64,000 nt of DNA. It comes from PXAP01 sp964421595 (GTDB lineage Bacteria; Bacteroidota; Bacteroidia; Bacteroidales; PUMT01). Under the pieces are notes generated by a model that saw only the letters and a list, made by a program, of their open reading frames with translations, ran no database searches and had not been told where the DNA came from. Location of the stretch: NCBI GenBank assembly GCA_964421595.1, contig CAYQXY010000013.1:1-64000 (forward strand), written 5' to 3'. The translations under genes were made by a program, and so were the position numbers. Below are positions 24,970-33,375 of the stretch, piece by piece (the stretch's first letter is position 1; each line of letters starts with the position of its first letter).

Positions 24970-27912
24970 TCAGATCTGCCTGGTATTAAAATTCCTCAGG
25001 TTATATGTGAAGGTAAGCATGAAAAACCGGCTAAGTTGATTTGTCCTCAGGTCTTCAGTATATGAATCAGAAAAATTCCTCACAATATTGGAGTTTTGAT
25101 TAAGCAGATCAAAAACGCTAAGGGTAATTTCACCGAGATTATTGTTGAAAAGTTTCCTTCCGAAATTCATGTTCCATAATATATAATCCTGGTTATATTC
25201 ATCGCCCAGACCTCGGTACATAAGATGATTCATATCATTTCTCAGAACCCAGTTTTTGAGGAAAATAAGGCTGAACCTTGTTCCGGCAGACTGGTAAAAG
25301 TAGTTATTGTTCATCTGGGGCTGCAATGTGTTTTCAGCCAGATTATAGTTTGCATTATATGAAACCGAGAAGTCGACATTCGGGCCGATATTGCTTGAGA
25401 GGATCATTCCGCTTGTTAATGTATAGGTGTCTGATTTATTAGTCTGGCCATTGATAAGGCCCGGAACGGTCACATAAGCCAGTCCCCCGATAAGACTCAG
25501 GTTACTCCTGATAAACCTGAGAGGGAAGCCATATGTCATATTTGCCCTGATATTGGCAAAACCATCCATGTTCAAGGGCTGTGAATACTGTGATCCCTTT
25601 TTCAAAAGGTAGCCATTTGCAAGGGTGGTATCCCTTCGGGCTATAATTGTTGAGTTTCCTATATAATCATTTGAAATATTACCAAAAAGGAAGGCTATGA
25701 AATTTGTTGATTTTTCAGTATTTACTGCATTGTACCTCGTCATGAAAAAATGACTGTAACTATGGTCAAGATCCGGATTGCCGGAGGAAAGAAGAACAGG
25801 ATTGGAATTATCTACCACATCCTGGAGCTGGGTTACCTGAGGAGGATTTGTGCTGGTTCTGTAAGTGAAACGCAGGCTTTTACCCCTTTCAACATTATAT
25901 GTCAGCATTGCACCCGGAAGGAAATTATGAAAATCTCTTTTTAGTTCGAAACTGTAGGGAAATATCTGGTTAGCTGTAAGCAATGCATGCTGGTATCCCA
26001 TGTCGAGTGTGAGGTTGTATTTCTCTCCGCGCAGGCTGTATCCCAGTGATCCCCGTTGTGTCAGGTAATTACTGTTAAGGCTGTTTGACAGTTCAGTCTC
26101 AAAATCTGTGTACCTTTCGGTGAAAGGATTCCAGCTGTTTGTCAGTCTGTCTGTTTCATTTACCACCCTGGAAATATTGTAGCTTGCCTGAAGCAACCCT
26201 TTTTGTCCCATTGGTTCTGTATAAGTAATATTAGAGGAGAGGGTACTGTTTATTGTTTCGGAATCAGAACGCTGGTTGAGGTAATCACTTAATGCTGCTT
26301 CACCTGTTGCTGCGTCACCTTCCCCTGTAAAGTAATCATTCAGAGCATCAAGGTAGTACAGGTTCTGGTTATTGTTGAAATTGGCACTTAAATTGGTTGA
26401 GAGAGTGCGTCCGGTTGTCCCGAACTGATATCTGTATATAGTCGAAGCGCCATAATTATATCCACTGAGATCAGTATTGTAGCCGGTTTCGGACATGCTT
26501 AAAAGATTATTGTTTTCAAGAAGGTTTCTTGCATTCATATAGCTGTCAGCAGAATTTGACTGCAGGGTTATCCTTGGAACGAAGACAAGAGAATTACGGT
26601 TATTTATATCATAAGTGATTCTCATATTCATTCGGTGATTGTTGTTCCTGCTGCTGGATTCACTATCCTCCCGGTAAAACTGACTGGTTGTCTGGTCAAG
26701 ATAATACTGCCGGTCGGTTATCTGGTCGGTTAAATTGTCGGAAATATTAAAAAAATAGCTTCCGGTAAGCTTAAGATTATCTTCCATCCATGAATCGCTG
26801 TAATTCAGACCCATTGCATGGGTTGTGTTATCTCCGTACTGAGCAGACATCCTGTAGTCGCTGACATGCCCGGTTGCCGCCCCGGGAGCACCTCCGCCAC
26901 CCTGTGCTGCTCTTCCCATTCCACCACCTGCACCTCCGCCCCTTCCTCCTCTTATAGCTCCGGCCGAAAGACTTATAATATCCTCCCTGGAAAAATTCTG
27001 TTCATTTATATTGTTACTCATGCCAATGATGGAAATGCGGCTATTATCCATAAAAATATTGGTTGCCAGTCCAACCTGGTAACGTTCATCTCCTCCATAT
27101 CCTGAATATATCCTTCCAAACTGGCCACTTCTGGTATCCAGCCTTGTAACAATATTTATGGTTTTACTCCTTTGTCCGTCATCAAAACCGGTCAGTTCTG
27201 ACTGGTCACTCATCCGGTCGTAGACTTCTATTCTCTGGATTACTTCGGCCGGCAGGTTCCGCAAGGCTATTGAAGGGTCATCTCCAAAGAATTCACGTCC
27301 ATCTACAAGGACTCTCCTGACATCTTCTCCCTGGGCCGTAACCTTTCCGTCATCTACCACTATCCCGGGCATCCTTCTTATCAGGTCTTCGGCATTTGCA
27401 TCGGGGTTTACCTTAAAAGCCTGAGCATCATAATCCAGTGTGTCACCTCTGAGCCGGGCGGTGGATCTGTATCCTGTCACTTCAACCTCATCAAGGGAAG
27501 CACCTTCCTTAAGCAACAACGCTCCAACATCATTCACTTCTGCCGTTGCACTGACGGACTGCTCTCCCTGAAGTTCAAAATTCTGGTATCCGATGAAACT
27601 TGCATTCAGATTGTATCTGCCACGTGGCACTTTTATTGAGAATGCACCATTGCGGTCAGTCATTGAATTGAAAGTAAGTGTTGTGTCTCTCCTGTTAACC
27701 AGTGAAACGTGTGCTCCCACGAGTGGTGCTTTATCATTCGCGTCAACAATGGTGCCTGTAATACTTACCTCTCCCTGCATTACAGTCCCCTGACCTCTTC
27801 GCCCCGGTACCTGTTGTGCCATTAATACAGCGGGGAGAAAAACAGAGGCTAAGATCAATGTCAATGAACTGTTTATCGTTATTTGTCTGATTATACTGCT
27901 TAGGGAACTCAT
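24970..27912 (-). CDS. Outer-membrane receptor: CarboxypepD_reg + plug + beta-barrel (OMP_b-brl_3-like)
   Basis: A 980-residue protein with a signal peptide (residues about 1-32). Residues about 50-130 are a carboxypeptidase-regulatory-like beta sandwich (ITGTIVDANDKAPLVGAHVS). Residues about 150-250 are a TonB-receptor plug (LIRRMPGIVVDDGKVTAQGE, VLVDGREFFGDDPSIALRNL, IQRIEVYDRMSDQ). The rest is a barrel rich in N, Y and S. A glycine-rich insert at about 322-350 (RGGRGGGAGGGMGRAAQGGG) occurs early in the barrel region. This architecture is typical of the outer-membrane beta-barrel family 3 of Bacteroidota, whose ligands are mostly unknown. No SusD partner is adjacent, so it is not a classical Sus pair. 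Confidence 0.85.
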   Translation of the reverse strand: MSSLSSIIRQITINSSLTLILASVFLPAVLMAQQVPGRRGQGTVMQGEVSITGTIVDANDKAPLVGAHVSLVNRRDTTLTFNSMTDRNGAFSIKVPRGRYNLNASFIGYQNFELQGEQSVSATAEVNDVGALLLKEGASLDEVEVTGYRSTARLRGDTLDYDAQAFKVNPDANAEDLIRRMPGIVVDDGKVTAQGEDVRRVLVDGREFFGDDPSIALRNLPAEVIQRIEVYDRMSDQSELTGFDDGQRSKTINIVTRLDTRSGQFGRIYSGYGGDERYQVGLATNIFMDNSRISIIGMSNNINEQNFSREDIISLSAGAIRGGRGGGAGGGMGRAAQGGGGAPGAATGHVSDYRMSAQYGDNTTHAMGLNYSDSWMEDNLKLTGSYFFNISDNLTDQITDRQYYLDQTTSQFYREDSESSSRNNNHRMNMRITYDINNRNSLVFVPRITLQSNSADSYMNARNLLENNNLLSMSETGYNTDLSGYNYGASTIYRYQFGTTGRTLSTNLSANFNNNQNLYYLDALNDYFTGEGDAATGEAALSDYLNQRSDSETINSTLSSNITYTEPMGQKGLLQASYNISRVVNETDRLTNSWNPFTERYTDFETELSNSLNSNYLTQRGSLGYSLRGEKYNLTLDMGYQHALLTANQIFPYSFELKRDFHNFLPGAMLTYNVERGKSLRFTYRTSTNPPQVTQLQDVVDNSNPVLLSSGNPDLDHSYSHFFMTRYNAVNTEKSTNFIAFLFGNISNDYIGNSTIIARRDTTLANGYLLKKGSQYSQPLNMDGFANIRANMTYGFPLRFIRSNLSLIGGLAYVTVPGLINGQTNKSDTYTLTSGMILSSNIGPNVDFSVSYNANYNLAENTLQPQMNNNYFYQSAGTRFSLIFLKNWVLRNDMNHLMYRGLGDEYNQDYILWNMNFGRKLFNNNLGEITLSVFDLLNQNSNIVRNFSDSYTEDLRTNQLSRFFMLTFTYNLRNFNTRQI

Positions 27913-28176
27913 GTTTGTTTGTTTTAATTAATTGCGGGCTTCAGACTGTTAGAATGTTTATTATTTAAATAGTTTAATGACGTAATAATATTTTTTAACA
28001 AATAACATAGCTTTTCCCTCCCGGGATGTTTTGGATTGATAAATGCCGTTATAAGGGGAAGGTTATTTTTATGTGATTATATTTCGGAGGGTTCTGGATC
28101 CGGGAAGGGGAGATTTATAAAATAATCTTGTGCCATTAGTAAGGCAGTATAAGAAGATAAACCTGTTTAATACCTG

Positions 28177-28821
28177 TCATGGTGACAGTCTGGCGATTTC
28201 CCATTTATTTTCCTCATTAAGAATGTATTGAATTCTGTCATTCAGCCTGTCGGGTCGCCCCTGCCAGAATTCAGCAAGGACAGGAGCCAGAATATATCCA
28301 CCCCAGTAGGGCGGACGGGGGATGGACTTGTTACCGAAATGAGCAGTAATCTTGTGCACTTCTGATTCAAGTGCCTTTCTTGATGAAATGATATTACTTT
28401 GCCTGGAGGCCCAGGCACCTGCTTTGCTTCCTTCAGGCCGGGAAGAGAAATATTCATCCGACTCAGAACCTGTAAGTTTATCAACCTCTCCTTCAAATCG
28501 TACCTGTCTCTCCAGTTCAGGCCAGTAAAATACCAGGGCTGCTTTGGGATTTTCGTCCAGTTGCTTACCTTTTCTGCTTTCATAATTTGTGAAGAAAGTC
28601 AATCCTTTTTCCGACACATCCTTCAGCAGGATAATTCTGGCTGATGGAGAGCCGTTGCTTCCGACGGTAGCCAGAGTCATAGCCGTCGGTTCAAATACCC
28701 TGGCAAGTATGGCCTCGTCAAGCCACTTCCTGAATTCTGCAAAAGGAGAGTCATTTACAGAGTCTCCTGAGAGATCCCTCAGGGAATATTCACTCCGGAT
28801 TGAAGCAAGTTTATGATCCAT
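28177..28821 (-). CDS. pdxH: Pyridoxamine 5'-phosphate oxidase
   Basis: A 214-residue FMN enzyme, the normal family length, converting pyridoxamine or pyridoxine 5'-phosphate to PLP. Blocks: FRKWLDEAILARVFEPTAMT, SARIILLKDVSEKGLTFFTN (FMN and substrate contacts), YESRKGKQLDENPKAALVFY, EGEVDKL, SRPEGSKAGAWASRQSNIIS, and the C-terminal PPYWGGYILAPVLAEFWQGR-x-x-RLNDRI signature with WEIARLSP at the end. It stands alone. A -7-like TAATTTTG lies about 34 bp upstream. Confidence 0.96.
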   Translation of the reverse strand: MDHKLASIRSEYSLRDLSGDSVNDSPFAEFRKWLDEAILARVFEPTAMTLATVGSNGSPSARIILLKDVSEKGLTFFTNYESRKGKQLDENPKAALVFYWPELERQVRFEGEVDKLTGSESDEYFSSRPEGSKAGAWASRQSNIISSRKALESEVHKITAHFGNKSIPRPPYWGGYILAPVLAEFWQGRPDRLNDRIQYILNEENKWEIARLSP

Positions 28822-29286
28822 TGCTTAAGGAATTATGTATAACTAAATGTTATGCAAAATTACATAATACCTTATTAAAAACTCCCAAATTCTGATTATC
28901 ACCTGCATTTGTGTTCATCGAACCGGATCAGCTTGCGGACTGAATATAACCTTTTGCAGAGCTACGGAATAACATTGGGGAAGCCGGACCGGGAACAGGC
29001 ATCTTACTTCCTGTTCCATCCTGAAATTTATGGCGATTAGTTTCGCAGGCAGGACACTGGAAGAGTACAAGCTAATGAGAATGCCGGGAGTTTCTGTGTG
29101 TGATATTCCAGTGTAAGTCCAGGTGAGGTATCTTATACCTGTGAGATTTTACCCGGCTTAAATCTGCACCAGGGAAGGTTTAGCCAGGCCGGAGATAATC
29201 TAAATCAAATTCAGGCAAGAAACTTGATGACAGGCGGGTCAGGTTGACAAATTCATTTTCTTCTTCAATTTGCATCCCTTAAAAAC
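28822..29286. other. Gene-free stretch between pdxH and the tRNA pair
   Basis: About 465 bp with no credible coding sequence or RNA gene recognised; only the candidate pdxH promoter (28855-28889) lies at its left end. Confidence 0.5.
28855..28889 (-). promoter_or_regulatory. Candidate Bacteroidota promoter for pdxH
   Basis: On the minus strand TTTG (28886-28889) is followed after 23 nt by TAATTTTG (28855-28862). Both elements of the TTTG/TAnnTTTG promoter are present, with a slightly long spacer, about 34 bp before the start codon. Confidence 0.45.
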
Positions 29287-29322
29287 CAAAACCCCTTGCA
29301 ACGTGATAGTTGAAAGGGGTTT
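29287..29322 (-). terminator. Terminator downstream of tRNA-Leu
   Basis: AAAACCCCTT and AAGGGGTTTT form a 10-bp stem 4 bp from the tRNA 3' end, with further T-rich sequence on the minus strand. Confidence 0.75.
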
Positions 29323-29325
29323 TGT

Positions 29326-29411
29326 GTACCCGGGGCGGGAATTGAACCCGCACGGCCGCAATGGCCACAGGATTTTAAGTCCTGCGTGTCTACCAATTCC
29401 ACCACCCGGGC
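29326..29411 (-). tRNA. tRNA-Leu (anticodon TAA)
   Basis: Read on the minus strand: acceptor GCCCGGG/CCCGGGT with discriminator A, D-arm GGTGGAATTGGTAGACAC, anticodon stem-loop CAGGACTTAAAATCCTG with anticodon TAA, a long variable arm (TGGCCATTGCGGCC-type) as in class II tRNAs, and T-arm GCGGGTTCAATTCCCGC. 86 nt without CCA, which is not encoded. It reads UUA codons. Confidence 0.95.
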
Positions 29412-29501
29412 AGGTAAACGATTGTAAAAGTAAAAAAAATGCCGGTTAACTAAAAATAAAAAATTACCACTTGTTATCCTTAAAGTTTCTTTTGGCATTC
29501 T

Positions 29502-29529
29502 AAAAAAAAGCCCGGAATTAATCCGGGAC
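29502..29529 (-). terminator. Terminator between tRNA-Gly and tRNA-Leu
   Basis: CCCGG-ATTAATT-CCGGG followed on the minus strand by eight T (after C). It begins a few bases after tRNA-Gly, implying that the two tRNAs are separate transcripts. Confidence 0.75.
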
Positions 29530-29535
29530 ATTTTG

Positions 29536-29608
<73 letters not shown>

Positions 29609-29658
29609 AATTAGTGATGCAAAGTTAATTTATTTTTCTTTTATTCAAAAAATACTGT

Positions 29659-32277
29659 CTATTTTATTCCTGAAATTTTTTTAATGTCATTCAGTTTATT
29701 CAGGGCTTCAACAGGGGTGAGGTTGTCAATATCCAGATTCATGATCTCTTCCCTTATCTGTTTAAGGACAGGGTCATCGAGCTGATACATGCTAAGCTGG
29801 AAACCTTCACGCTGTTCAGCAAGAGATGCGACCGGCTTTGTCAGTGAATTCCGGATATGAGACTTTTCCAGCTCTTTAAGTATATCACCGGCTCTTTTTA
29901 CGACGCTTTTAGGCATTCCTGCCATCCTGGCAACATGGATGCCAAAACTATGCTCAGTTCCTCCAGTTAACAGTTTGCGCAGAAAAATAACCCTGTTGTC
30001 AATTTCTTTAACTGATACATTATAATTTTTGATTCGTTTATAAGAGTTTTCCATCTCATTCAGTTCATGATAATGGGTTGCAAACAGTGTCTTGGCCTTT
30101 CCGTTCGGATACTCATGAATATATTCAGCTATGGCCCAGGCAATGGAAATTCCGTCATAGGTGCTTGTTCCCCTGCCTATCTCATCAAGCAGGATCAGGC
30201 TGTTAGCCGAAATATTGTTAAGGATGCTGGCGGCCTCATTCATCTCAACCATAAAAGTTGATTCTCCGAGTGAAATATTATCAGAGGCTCCTACCCTGGT
30301 GAAAATCTTATCCACAACTCCGATTATTGCCGATGTGGCCGGCACAAAACAACCCATCTGGGCCATCAGGACAATCTGGGCAGTTTGCCTTAACAATGCT
30401 GATTTACCAGACATGTTCGGACCGGTAATTATGATGATCTGTTGTTTTTCGTCATCGAGATAAACATCGTTGGCAATATACTCATCTCCATGAGGGAGTT
30501 GTTTTTCAATCACCGGATGTCTTCCCGATTTTATATCAATAATTTTGCTGTCATTAACCTCAGGTTTACAATACTTATTTTCAAGAGCCAGTTGTGTAAA
30601 TGAAATAAGACAGTCGATTTGTGCAATAAGCAGGGCATTGTTCTGGATATCATTTATATGGGAAACAGCATCTTCAACAAGTGCCTGGAAAAGTTCAGTC
30701 TCAAGTTTGAATATTTTCTCTTCTGCACCAATTATTTTTTCTTCATACTGCTTAAGTTCCTCTGTAATATATCTTTCTGCGCTAACCAGTGTTTGTTTTC
30801 TTATCCACTCCGGAGGTACCTTATCTTTATGGGTATTACGCACTTCTATATAGTAGCCGAAGACATTGTTAAAGCTAATTCTCAGAGATGTAATTCCGGT
30901 TTTTTCGCTTTCCCGTTGTTGCAGCTTAATAAGATAATCTTTACCCGAATATAAAATTTCACGAAGTTCATCCAATTCCCGGGAAACGCCTTTTGCAATG
31001 ACATTCCCTTTCTGGACTGCATTTGAAGGATCCTCCATAAGCCCGGATCCAATTTTGTCTATTAATGTGCTGCAGCTTTCTATCCGGCTTCCTGTCTCTT
31101 CAAGAAACTCCTGTCCTGATCCGGAGCAGGTAGTTTTAATATTTACGCAGCATCCAAGGGATGTTTTAAGCTGAACCATTTCACGGGGATTAATCCTGCC
31201 GGTTGAAATCTTTGCTGTCAGCCTTTCAAGATCTCCGGTAAGCTTTATCTGAGAAGCAATAAGATCTTTGACTTCCTCGTGTTTTGTGAGGAATTCCACA
31301 ACATCGAGCCGCTTCCTGATGCTGGCCGGGTCTTTAAGCGGCATACTCATCCATCGTTGCAACATACGCCCCCCCATTGGTGAAAGCGTTTTATCCATAA
31401 CCGACAGAAGGGTTTTCGCCCCCTCATTTATGGAGTAAAAAAGTTCAAGGTTCCTTATTGTAAATTTATCAAGCCATACATGATTATCAGAATCTATGCG
31501 GGAAACAGAGGAAATGTGCCTGACCTGTTCATGCCTTGTAAGTTCAAGGTAATGCAGTATTGCCCCGGCTGCAACAGTCCCATGAAAATATGTGTCAATT
31601 CCATATCCCTTGAGTGAACTTGTCCTGAATTGTTTTAAAAGTTTCTCCAAGGCTGTCTGATGATGAAAAGCCCATTCATCCAAAGCATAGGTGTAGAATT
31701 TTGTACCGAATGATTTATTAAAAAGGTCATGGGCACCTTTCTGGTACAGGATCTCTTTTGGATCAAAACTATTAATCAGTTTATCGATATACTCTAAGCT
31801 TCCCTCTGCAACCAGAAACTCTCCGGTTGTGATATCGAGAAATGCAATGCCGGCCGTGCTTTTACCAAATGAGACGCAGGCAAGAAAATTGTTCTTTTTA
31901 TGCTCAAGAACATTATCATTAAGTGCTACACCGGGTGTAACCAGTTCTGTAATACCCCTTTTAACAATTTTTTTTGTAAGCTTGGGATCTTCCAGCTGCT
32001 CACATATTGCAACTCTCTGGCCCGCTCTTACAAGCTTTGGCAAGTAAGTTTCTATCGCATGATGAGGGAAGCCTGCCAGTTCGACAAATGATGCGGCTCC
32101 ATTAGCTCTGCGGGTTAAAGTAATTCCCAGTATTTCAGATGCCCTGATCGCATCCTGGCCAAAGGTTTCATAAAAATCGCCAACCCTGAACAGCAGGATG
32201 GCATCAGGGTGTTTGGCCTTGATACTACTATACTGCTTCATCAAAGGTGTTTCAGCGTATTTTTCCTGTGTCCCCAA
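29659..32277 (-). CDS. mutS: DNA mismatch repair ATPase MutS
   Basis: An 872-residue protein, the standard MutS1 length. The mismatch-wedge motif F-x-E is Phe35/Glu37 in RVGDFYETFG. Connector, lever and clamp domains follow, with MGGRMLQRWMSMPLKD in the core. The C-terminal ABC ATPase has Walker A GPNMSGKS at about residues 616-623, STFMVEMNEAASIL, Walker B LILLDEIGRGTSTYDG, and the FATHYHEL switch. MutS recognises mispaired bases and recruits MutL. A short C-terminal tail (LTPVEALNKLNDIKKI) fits the dimerisation region. No mutL is nearby. Confidence 0.98.
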   Translation of the reverse strand: MGTQEKYAETPLMKQYSSIKAKHPDAILLFRVGDFYETFGQDAIRASEILGITLTRRANGAASFVELAGFPHHAIETYLPKLVRAGQRVAICEQLEDPKLTKKIVKRGITELVTPGVALNDNVLEHKKNNFLACVSFGKSTAGIAFLDITTGEFLVAEGSLEYIDKLINSFDPKEILYQKGAHDLFNKSFGTKFYTYALDEWAFHHQTALEKLLKQFRTSSLKGYGIDTYFHGTVAAGAILHYLELTRHEQVRHISSVSRIDSDNHVWLDKFTIRNLELFYSINEGAKTLLSVMDKTLSPMGGRMLQRWMSMPLKDPASIRKRLDVVEFLTKHEEVKDLIASQIKLTGDLERLTAKISTGRINPREMVQLKTSLGCCVNIKTTCSGSGQEFLEETGSRIESCSTLIDKIGSGLMEDPSNAVQKGNVIAKGVSRELDELREILYSGKDYLIKLQQRESEKTGITSLRISFNNVFGYYIEVRNTHKDKVPPEWIRKQTLVSAERYITEELKQYEEKIIGAEEKIFKLETELFQALVEDAVSHINDIQNNALLIAQIDCLISFTQLALENKYCKPEVNDSKIIDIKSGRHPVIEKQLPHGDEYIANDVYLDDEKQQIIIITGPNMSGKSALLRQTAQIVLMAQMGCFVPATSAIIGVVDKIFTRVGASDNISLGESTFMVEMNEAASILNNISANSLILLDEIGRGTSTYDGISIAWAIAEYIHEYPNGKAKTLFATHYHELNEMENSYKRIKNYNVSVKEIDNRVIFLRKLLTGGTEHSFGIHVARMAGMPKSVVKRAGDILKELEKSHIRNSLTKPVASLAEQREGFQLSMYQLDDPVLKQIREEIMNLDIDNLTPVEALNKLNDIKKISGIK

Positions 32278-32957
32278 ATTATTTCTCGTTAATTTTTTAT
32301 AAAATTCTTTTTCAGCAAGATATTAATTATTGCCAGTGGAACATAGCCCGAATTTGAGAATCCATTCCGGTAAACAGCTATGGCTTTTGGTGACTGCTAA
32401 ATTAGTATTTTTCGAAAGAAAATCTGTATCAGTTTAATTAACATAAAATACCATTGTGACCACTGAATATTAAGAAAGCAAGAATGTTTAAAACCCGATT
32501 TGATAATAATTTGACAATAAATCAGTTATATTTAGATTAATTTCAATCATGATGATTTTCGCATATTTTCATTTCAAATCGTCACCCGGCTTAAGTGTTA
32601 TAGCAGACAATACAAGCTATATTATACAAATTTGAAGTCAACACTATATATGTAGCAGGTTGAATTATTTCCATTTTTTAATTCAGCAGTCCTGGAATAT
32701 GAATTTAATTGCATTATGTGTTTTAAAACAGTACTGAATAAGCTGTTTATACTAAGTTAAATTCGATGTAAGCAAACAGGTCGCAGGGGTCACCCCAGTG
32801 AGCCTTTGTAATTGGGGAATCCATAATCTTTCTTTGGAAAATTACTTTTTGGCACGATTAGCGAAACTGCATCTGACAGGGCAATTTATATTCAGATTAA
32901 ATTACAATAAATTTTTTATGCTGTCAGTTACTTCAAATTGACTATTTTAGATCAATA

Positions 32958-33100
32958 TTTCTCCTTTGAAAAAATAAGAAGCCAGAAATGGTTCATCGAG
33001 TACAAATATTTTATTCTCAGGAGGAGCCGCTTCGCTTTCCCATAAATATTTTTTCATCCGTGTTAGTCTGTTTCCGGATAAAAAAATATATATTCATTAG
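32958..33100 (+). repeat. Dispersed structured repeat R2, copy 3 (diverged)
   Basis: It aligns over 143 bp with the copies at 11308 and 42772: TTTCTCCT at the start, CAGGAGGAGCCGCTTCGCTT in the centre and a terminal hairpin (arms within 33041-33060 and 33075-33095, TCATCCG/CGGATAA plus A/T pairing). The first hairpin is largely lost and the final TACATTTG is absent. It looks like an old, decaying copy. Confidence 0.7.
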
Positions 33101-33270
33101 AGCGGGGCACAACCGTTAAGTCAATAATACTTTCATCTTCTATGATCATATTTACCCAAAGTAAAAAAAGATTTGTATTAGCTCTTTACAGAGAAGATAA
33201 GGGTATATTTAATTGCGAAAATCACTATCCGTAAATATTTATTTATCAGAGGCCGGTTATTTATCATTTT

Positions 33271-33299
33271 TTTGTAAGTTAAAATAATCTATATCTTTG
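33271..33299 (+). promoter_or_regulatory. Promoter of the susC-susD pair
   Basis: TTTG (33271-33274), a 17-nt spacer and TATCTTTG (33292-33299) match the Bacteroidota -33/-7 consensus, about 76 bp before the SusC start codon. Confidence 0.55.
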
Positions 33300-33375
33300 G
33301 CCCCTGATTAAGTTAAATTCAAGTGGACAACACTATAAATATTTTTATTGTTTTTATTAACCTAAAAATTTACCC

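Larger units (their letters stand above)
32278..33375. other. 1.1-kb gene-free leader upstream of the SusC gene
   Basis: No credible reading frame in either direction. It contains the diverged R2 repeat copy (32958-33100) and the SusC promoter (33271-33299). The 680 bp between mutS and the repeat is A/T-rich and featureless by eye. No gene for an anti-sigma, ECF sigma or hybrid two-component regulator, common next to SusC/D genes, is present here. Confidence 0.6.

Noticed and set aside
29265..29531. 88-codon minus-strand open frame
   Set aside because: It overlaps tRNA-Leu completely, together with two terminator hairpins.
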